Shown piece by piece: positions 59,184 to 64,000 of a stretch of 64,000 nucleotides of DNA. The notes under the pieces were generated by a model. The model ran no database searches and was not told where the DNA came from. It was given only the letters and a program-made list of their open reading frames with translations. Each line of letters starts with the position of its first letter. Positions within the stretch are counted from its first letter, which is position 1. Source of the stretch: Salipaludibacillus sp047795645 (GTDB taxonomy: Bacteria; Bacillota; Bacilli; Bacillales; Salisediminibacteriaceae); assembly GCF_047795645.1 (NCBI RefSeq), contig NZ_CP181045.1:4402001-4466000 (forward strand). Direction: 5' to 3'. The translations under genes were made by a program, and so were the position numbers.

Positions 59184-59272
59184 GCACTAGGGGTGCTATA
59201 TGCTGAGAGACTGGTGAAATTCCTGTTAACCCTTTGGACCTGATCTAGTTAATACTAGCGTGGGGAAGTGCA
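59184..59272 (+). promoter_or_regulatory. TPP riboswitch (THI box) of ykoFEDC
   Basis: The conserved THI-box parts are present: GGGGTGC, CTGAGAGA, the pyrophosphate helix elements ACCCTTTG-GACCTGATCTAG, TTAATACTAGCGTGGGGAAG and a closing GCAC/GTGC stem. It lies ahead of a terminator and the ykoF gene, which indicates repression by thiamine pyrophosphate. Confidence 0.97.
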
Positions 59273-59321
59273 GGTGAGCAACGTGTAGCCTGATGTTTTT
59301 TCAAACCTACATGAACCTTTT

Positions 59322-59357
59322 CTGCATCTTCCTAACTGGGAGGTGCAGTTTTTGTTT
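59322..59357 (+). terminator. Riboswitch-controlled terminator before ykoF
   Basis: CTGCATCTTCC (59322-59332) and GGGAGGTGCAG (59338-59348) pair with one or two wobbles around a short loop, followed by TTTTTGTTT. Confidence 0.88.
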
Positions 59358-59466
59358 GCCTAAAATGATTGAGTTGGATGATTACTAAAAGTTATGAGAT
59401 TCCCATTGAGAGCGAATCACCGGTTTACATATTGATTACCAATATTGATAGAGGAGGATTCAGAAT

Positions 59467-60069
59467 ATGCAAGGTTTAAGCTGTGGAACAAGTCGAATTG
59501 TCGGGTGTCGTTTCTCGATATATCCAATGACGGATAATTTTGTAGACGTGATAAAGAAAGCATTAGAAGAGGTAGACAGTTCAAAAGTGTGGCAAGTAAC
59601 TGATGATGTGAGTACATGTATACGCGGACGAAGTGAGCACGTGTTTGATGTGGTAAAAGCGATTTTTATTCATGCCGCTAAAACGGGAGTCCATGTCGTT
59701 TTTAACGGGACATTTTCGATAGGGTGCCCAGGTGATTCAGATGGTGACACATATATGTCAGAGGATGATAAACGCCTGAATGAAGCGAAATCGGTAATTG
59801 AAAAAGTGACAGTGGCGACCCAGTTCGCATTATATCCAATGAATAATCCTGATTATATGCAAGTTATCGCAGATCAAGTTGATGTCGCAAAAAAGCATGG
59901 TACGTTTACGAAGGGTGTTCATTATGCTTCGCGATTAGATGGAGATGCAAACGATGTATTTAATACCCTTGAAGAGGTATTCGCTCGTGCGTCAAAAACG
60001 AAAGATCATAGTCATGTCACAATGACTGCTGCAATTTCTGCGAACAGTCCATCGAAGAAAGATAAATAG
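59467..60069 (+). CDS. ykoF: Thiamine/HMP-binding protein YkoF
   Basis: A 200-residue YkoF, made of two similar ACT-like repeats (about 10-95 and 110-195). The first opens GCRFSIYPMTDNFVDVIKKAL and the second ATQFALYPMNNPDYMQVIADQ, a clear internal duplication. B. subtilis YkoF binds thiamine. It is thought to serve the YkoEDC transporter of the pyrimidine precursor HMP. GAGGAGG precedes the ATG. The TPP riboswitch lies directly upstream. Confidence 0.95.
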   Translation: MQGLSCGTSRIVGCRFSIYPMTDNFVDVIKKALEEVDSSKVWQVTDDVSTCIRGRSEHVFDVVKAIFIHAAKTGVHVVFNGTFSIGCPGDSDGDTYMSEDDKRLNEAKSVIEKVTVATQFALYPMNNPDYMQVIADQVDVAKKHGTFTKGVHYASRLDGDANDVFNTLEEVFARASKTKDHSHVTMTAAISANSPSKKDK

Positions 60070-60086
60070 GAGAGGGGATCGCAACG

Positions 60087-60689
60087 ATGATGAAGCAATG
60101 GAAATTGAAAGAAATCGTCTTAATGTCGATATTTGGCGTTGTCTTTGCTGTTATTTATTTGCTATTTTTCTTTTTCGGGCAAGGGTTAAGGAATTTTCTC
60201 ACACCATTTGGTCTAGCGCCATTTGGTTATGAAGTGATCTTTGGCATCTGGTTCATCGTTTCGATTATTGGCGCCTATGTGATAAGAAAACCAGGCGCTG
60301 CTTTTTGGCCGGAGTTAATTGCTGGAACTGTTCAAGTACTGATTGGTAGTCCAGCTGGTCCGCAGTTAATTATTTCAGCCGCGATTCAAGGACTTGGTGC
60401 CGAGGTTGTTTTCTTGGCAACTAGATATCGTAATTTTTCACTTTCTGTGCTTATACTTGCTGGAATGTCTGCTGCAATGTTCAGTTACGTGTGGGGATGG
60501 TTCAATTCAGGGCTAGCGGCGCTGGCACCTGAATTAATCGTAGCGACGTTAGTTGTGCGAATCATTAGTGGTGCTTTGTTAGCCGGTGTGTTAGGTAAGT
60601 ATATTAGTGATCAGTTAGCGCAAACAGGGGTTCTTCGTGGGTACGCACTAGGAAAGGAGTGGCAAGAAAAACGTGAAAAGTCAGCATAA
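60087..60689 (+). CDS. ykoE: ECF transporter S component YkoE
   Basis: A 200-residue substrate-binding membrane component with about five or six membrane segments. The MSIFGVVFAVIYLLFFFFGQ start, GSPAGPQLIISAAIQGLGAE and YVWGWFNSGLAAL segments are typical of YkoE. It determines specificity for hydroxymethylpyrimidine, a thiamine precursor, and works with YkoD and YkoC. It overlaps ykoD by 17 bases. Confidence 0.95.
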   Translation: MMKQWKLKEIVLMSIFGVVFAVIYLLFFFFGQGLRNFLTPFGLAPFGYEVIFGIWFIVSIIGAYVIRKPGAAFWPELIAGTVQVLIGSPAGPQLIISAAIQGLGAEVVFLATRYRNFSLSVLILAGMSAAMFSYVWGWFNSGLAALAPELIVATLVVRIISGALLAGVLGKYISDQLAQTGVLRGYALGKEWQEKREKSA

Positions 60690-62301
60690 CTTGAGCATTG
60701 AGCAACCTCAGCCACTCATTCGCGTAGAAAACCTATCGTTCGATTATGAAAAAAATCAACAATCCTCGCTGATAGATAATGTCAGCTTCGCTATTTATGA
60801 AGGAGAAGTAACGCTCCTTCTTGGGGCAAGTGGTTCTGGTAAAAGCACCATATCTCTTTGTTTAAATGGCCTTTATCCTGAAGCGGTGGAAGGTTATTCA
60901 ATGGGAACTGTGCTTTACCGAGAAAAAAATATTAATCAATTTGAAAAAGGTGAGCTTAACCAAAAAATTGGCATTGTCTTTCAAGATCCTGAAAGTCAGT
61001 TTTGTATGATAACTGTTGAAAATGAATTGGCCTTTACAATGGAAAACATTCGCATCCCTCAAAGTGAGATGTCAAAACGTATGGATACTATTCTTGAAGC
61101 TGTAGGATTAACTGATTTAAAGGAACGAGCTATTCACGAGCTTTCAGGAGGACAAAAGCAAAAGGTTGCACTAGCTTCCGTTCTATTGTTAGAGCCAGAG
61201 TTACTCATTTTAGATGAACCAACAGCAAACCTGGATCCTGTTTCTAGCATAGAATTTATTGAGTTAGTTGCTCAGTTGCAAAAAGAGCGAGGAATGTCTG
61301 TATTTATTATTGAACACCAACTTGACGATTGGATTCCATACACAGACAATGTTCTTGCGCTCAGCAATGAAGGCAAGTTGATTGTTGATGGTAAACCAGA
61401 TCAAGTATTCAATGAGAATTCTGATATATTAATTGCACAAGGAATTCATATTCCTAAACGAGATAAAACAGTTATGACTAGCGAAATCGGAAATCGAGTT
61501 GATCAATCGAAAAAGTTTCTCGAACAAAGCCTATCATTAACAAACCTAACGTTTAGACGAAAGAAAAAATTAATTTTAGACAAAATTAATTTATCGATAC
61601 AAAAAGGCGAGTTCATCGCAGTCGTCGGTGAAAATGGTGCTGGGAAATCGACGCTCCTTCAATTGATGGCAGGGATTCTTACACCTACTCAAGGGGAAAT
61701 TGAATTCTTGAAACAGCCTTTAAAACAATGGAGCGAGCAGGATCTTAGGCAGAAGATGGGGTTTGTTTTTCAAAATCCGGAACATCAATTTATTACTGAT
61801 ACGGTTTATGATGAAGTAGCCTTTGGTATGAAATTGAACGACATGGATGTAGAGAAAATGAATGGCAAGATAGATACGCTTTTAGCGCATTTTCAACTAT
61901 TGAACCACCAATGGAGCAATCCGTTCTCATTAAGTGGAGGTCAAAAACGTCGACTTAGTGTGGCGACGATGCTTGATGAAACGCCTGAACTGTTGTTATT
62001 TGATGAACCGACGTTTGGCCAAGATGCAAAAACAACAGTAGAGTTAATGAACATTATTATTGAACTAAAAGAAAAAGGAACAACGATTGTTTTCGTCACT
62101 CATGACATGGATTTAGTCGATCAGTATTGTGAAAGAACGTTTGTATTAGATGGTGGAAATATTGTTTTTCATGGTCATCCCGAGGACTTATGGAAGAAAA
62201 CAGGTTTACTTAAACAAGCTAGGTTACGTCGACCATATCGTATTCGGAACATAGACTCTGAAAAAAATGAAGTAGGTGAAGTGTATGATCTCGTCCGTTA
62301 A
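60673..62301 (+). CDS. ykoD: ECF transporter duplicated ATPase YkoD
   Basis: A 542-residue protein with two ABC ATPase domains. Domain 1 (about 10-255) has Walker A LGASGSGKST, signature LSGGQKQKVALAS and Walker B LLILDEPTANLD. Domain 2 (about 285-530) has GENGAGKSTLL, LSGGQKRRLSVAT and LLLFDEPTFGQD. It powers uptake of the thiamine precursor with YkoC and YkoE. A GTG start at 60673 lies inside the end of ykoE. Confidence 0.95.
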   Translation: MKSQHNLSIEQPQPLIRVENLSFDYEKNQQSSLIDNVSFAIYEGEVTLLLGASGSGKSTISLCLNGLYPEAVEGYSMGTVLYREKNINQFEKGELNQKIGIVFQDPESQFCMITVENELAFTMENIRIPQSEMSKRMDTILEAVGLTDLKERAIHELSGGQKQKVALASVLLLEPELLILDEPTANLDPVSSIEFIELVAQLQKERGMSVFIIEHQLDDWIPYTDNVLALSNEGKLIVDGKPDQVFNENSDILIAQGIHIPKRDKTVMTSEIGNRVDQSKKFLEQSLSLTNLTFRRKKKLILDKINLSIQKGEFIAVVGENGAGKSTLLQLMAGILTPTQGEIEFLKQPLKQWSEQDLRQKMGFVFQNPEHQFITDTVYDEVAFGMKLNDMDVEKMNGKIDTLLAHFQLLNHQWSNPFSLSGGQKRRLSVATMLDETPELLLFDEPTFGQDAKTTVELMNIIIELKEKGTTIVFVTHDMDLVDQYCERTFVLDGGNIVFHGHPEDLWKKTGLLKQARLRRPYRIRNIDSEKNEVGEVYDLVR

Positions 62302-63064
62302 CCCGGCGTTAAAAATGGTAGCGATCCTTGTTCCTGGTGTGTTACTAAGTTTTAGCTTTGATATCTTCACACCACTCGCCTACCTCGTGTTTACCGTAGC
62401 TTTCACTTTCATATTTAGTGACATACCAATAAAAAAATGGTTGTTGTTTTTTTCGCCTTTTATTTTCTTAGCATTAGGCTTTGCTTGGATGACGGTTCTT
62501 TACACGAGTGATAATTTCGCAGGAGGGCGTGTCCTTTTTGAATTCTGGTGGTTTGAAGTGACAACGGGGGGAGTCATGGTTGGGATTAGTCTTGCGCTTC
62601 GCTCTCTGTGTTTCGTTGCTTTGTCGCTCATGTTTATCTTAACAACCGATTCAACGAAGTTTATGCTCAGTTTAATGCAACAATTCAAGCTGCCACCGAA
62701 ACTCACGTTTGGAATTCTTGCCGGCTATCGGTTTTTACCTACATTTAAGCATGAATTTGAAGTGCTAAGACAGGCGCATAGAATTCGAGGGATTGGGCGT
62801 GCAAAAGGTTTGAGGGGGCGGATACTTCAGTTTCGTCGCTATGCGATTCCACTTATGGCCAATGCGATTCGTAAAGCTGAACGGGTGGCGATTGCAATGG
62901 AATCGAAGGGTTTTACTGGTGAAACAGATCGAACACATTATCATGAGATGTCGATTGGTAAAAAAGATTGGACATTTTTTGCTAGCATCGTTGGTACGTT
63001 TTTTATTGTCTTATTTGCATCCTACCAGTTAGGATATTTAAATATCTTTGGACGACAGTTTTAG
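62285..63064 (+). CDS. ykoC: ECF transporter T component YkoC
   Basis: A 259-residue EcfT-type membrane protein with about six membrane segments. The coupling-helix motifs are visible: LRQAHRIRGIGRAKGLRG near 160-178 and a second, ERVAIAMESKGF near 205-216, corresponding to the Ala-Arg-Gly type pairs that touch the ATPases. ATG at 62285 follows TAGGTGA and lies within the end of ykoD. A terminator follows. Confidence 0.93.
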   Translation: MISSVNPALKMVAILVPGVLLSFSFDIFTPLAYLVFTVAFTFIFSDIPIKKWLLFFSPFIFLALGFAWMTVLYTSDNFAGGRVLFEFWWFEVTTGGVMVGISLALRSLCFVALSLMFILTTDSTKFMLSLMQQFKLPPKLTFGILAGYRFLPTFKHEFEVLRQAHRIRGIGRAKGLRGRILQFRRYAIPLMANAIRKAERVAIAMESKGFTGETDRTHYHEMSIGKKDWTFFASIVGTFFIVLFASYQLGYLNIFGRQF

Positions 63065-63072
63065 AATAGTAG

Positions 63073-63120
63073 AAAACACGACGCGGGTACTCATCGAGCG
63101 TCGTGTTTTAATAATTTTTT
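63073..63120. terminator. Terminator between ykoC and the ROK gene
   Basis: AAAACACGACGC and GCGTCGTGTTTT form a perfect 12-pair stem with a 13-base loop, followed by AATAATTTTTTT. The A run on the other side lets it serve the convergent ROK gene as well. Confidence 0.9.
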
Positions 63121-64000
63121 TATACTACTCGTTTTAGAAATACTTCGATCATCAAGTAAGAGGCTCCTAATGCAATTCCAGTAGAATTTAAATCCGAGAA
63201 TTCTACAGAAAGGTTTTCACGATGGTAAGGGAGTGCTCTTGAACTGATAACCTGTTTTAGTGGGTTTTCAATCCACTTTTGCGCTTTCGTGATGCGATTG
63301 CCAATAACAATCAGCTCAGGATTAAATATGTTTACCATATTAATGATACCTTGACCTAAATATCCTCCGACTTCATGGAAAATATTGATTGCACTTGGGT
63401 TATTGTTCGAAGCTTTTATGACTAAATCTCCAAGGGAATTTTTCTCAGAAAATACTTGTTCGGCTTTTTTGACCAACGCTTGCTCTGATGCAAAAAGTTC
63501 CCAACAACCCTTATTACCGCATGTACATTTTGGTCCGTTAGTTTCGATACTCATATGGCCGAATTCTCCTGAAAAGCCTTCCTGCCCTTTGTATATACGG
63601 TCGTTAACAATTAAACCGCTTCCAATACCAATCCCAACACTTAAGTAAATCATATTTTTAGAGTCTTTTCCTTTACCAAATATTCGTTCGCCATATGCAC
63701 CAGCATTAGCTTCATTTTCTACTTGGACAGGGATATTAAACATATTTTCAATGTGATACTTCAAATCAACATTTTCCCAATGTAAGTTTGGTGCGAATAA
63801 GACTTTCCCATTTTCATTGACAATTCCAGGTACACCAATGCCGATGCCGACAACACCATAAGTAGTATTGCTAGCTAAGTTGGTGAGGTCAGTTATTAAC
63901 TTTTGGAGAAGGTTTAGTATATTATCGACGTCTGTATTGTCAGTACTTATTTCAATTTTATTTAAAATCGATCCAGATAGATCAGTAAGAGTTCCTAACA
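63120..64000 (-). CDS. ROK-family protein, likely xylose repressor XylR, N-terminus beyond window
   Basis: The open frame continues past the right edge; about 293 C-terminal residues are visible. It shows the ROK pattern: GVVGIGIGVPGIVNENGKVLF-type strand (GIGIGVPGIVNENG), FAPNLHWENVDLKYHIE, ENEANAGAYGERIFG, a glycine-rich loop VGIGIGSGLIVNDRIYKGQEGFSGEFGH-type (GIGIGSGLIVNDRIYKGQEG), and the zinc cluster CTCGNKGCWELFASE. FAPNLxWENV and WELFASE are typical of Bacillus XylR. The helix-turn-helix should lie outside the window. The xylose role fits the xylosidase at the other end but is inferred. Confidence 0.85.
   Translation of the reverse strand, partial: LGTLTDLSGSILNKIEISTDNTDVDNILNLLQKLITDLTNLASNTTYGVVGIGIGVPGIVNENGKVLFAPNLHWENVDLKYHIENMFNIPVQVENEANAGAYGERIFGKGKDSKNMIYLSVGIGIGSGLIVNDRIYKGQEGFSGEFGHMSIETNGPKCTCGNKGCWELFASEQALVKKAEQVFSEKNSLGDLVIKASNNNPSAINIFHEVGGYLGQGIINMVNIFNPELIVIGNRITKAQKWIENPLKQVISSRALPYHRENLSVEFSDLNSTGIALGASYLMIEVFLKRVV

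Overview
The window reads as the chromosome of a low-GC, spore-forming member of the Bacillaceae, probably a Halalkalibacter/Alkalihalobacillus-like environmental bacillus. This rests on the gene order guaA, pbuG, yebE, yebG and the twelve-gene purEKBCSQLFMNHD operon, on SpoVAD and DUF1657 sporulation genes, on strong AGGAGG ribosome binding sites with many GTG and TTG starts, and on PurR boxes plus guanine riboswitches. The species is an inference. No rRNA, tRNA or CRISPR array was seen.

Region 1 (1-10 kb) is accessory. A LacI-type regulator with three look-alike operators precedes a 2-hydroxyacid dehydrogenase, a YjhG-type sugar-acid dehydratase, an FAH-family 2-keto-3-deoxy-pentonate dehydratase, a ketoglutarate-semialdehyde dehydrogenase and a GH43 beta-xylosidase. 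This amounts to the lower half of a Weimberg oxidative pentose route joined to a xylan-oligomer enzyme. The block lies between two copies of an integrase plus membrane-protein unit that have decayed in complementary ways.

Region 2 (10-25.9 kb) holds an HD-GYP protein, an ECF sigma/anti-sigma pair, a GNAT enzyme, a fumarase/aspartase-type lyase, a MerR regulator, a short DUF1657-SpoVAD-DUF1657-DUF421 cluster resembling part of the mobile spoVA operon, a nitroreductase and a MoxR-DUF58-transglutaminase operon.

Region 3 (25.9-52.8 kb) is centred on purines: guaA and pbuG, each behind a guanine riboswitch, and the pur operon behind PurBoxes, a promoter, a guanine riboswitch and a long terminator. 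Between pbuG and pur lie a DinB-like protein, a YlmA-like ATPase, a type III polyketide synthase with its methyltransferase partner, a Fur-box-controlled feoAB operon with a small Cys-rich membrane protein, a methyltransferase, yebE/yebG and an Ecs-like ABC exporter.

Region 4 (52.8-64 kb) has an uncommon trio: a gamma-glutamyltransferase-like protein, an ATP-grasp ligase fused to an M20-peptidase-like domain whose metal ligands appear lost, and an N-formylglutamate amidohydrolase-like protein. It is the best candidate here for an undescribed pathway. Then come small proteins, a TPP riboswitch with ykoFEDC thiamine-precursor uptake genes, and a partial ROK protein that looks like a xylose repressor.
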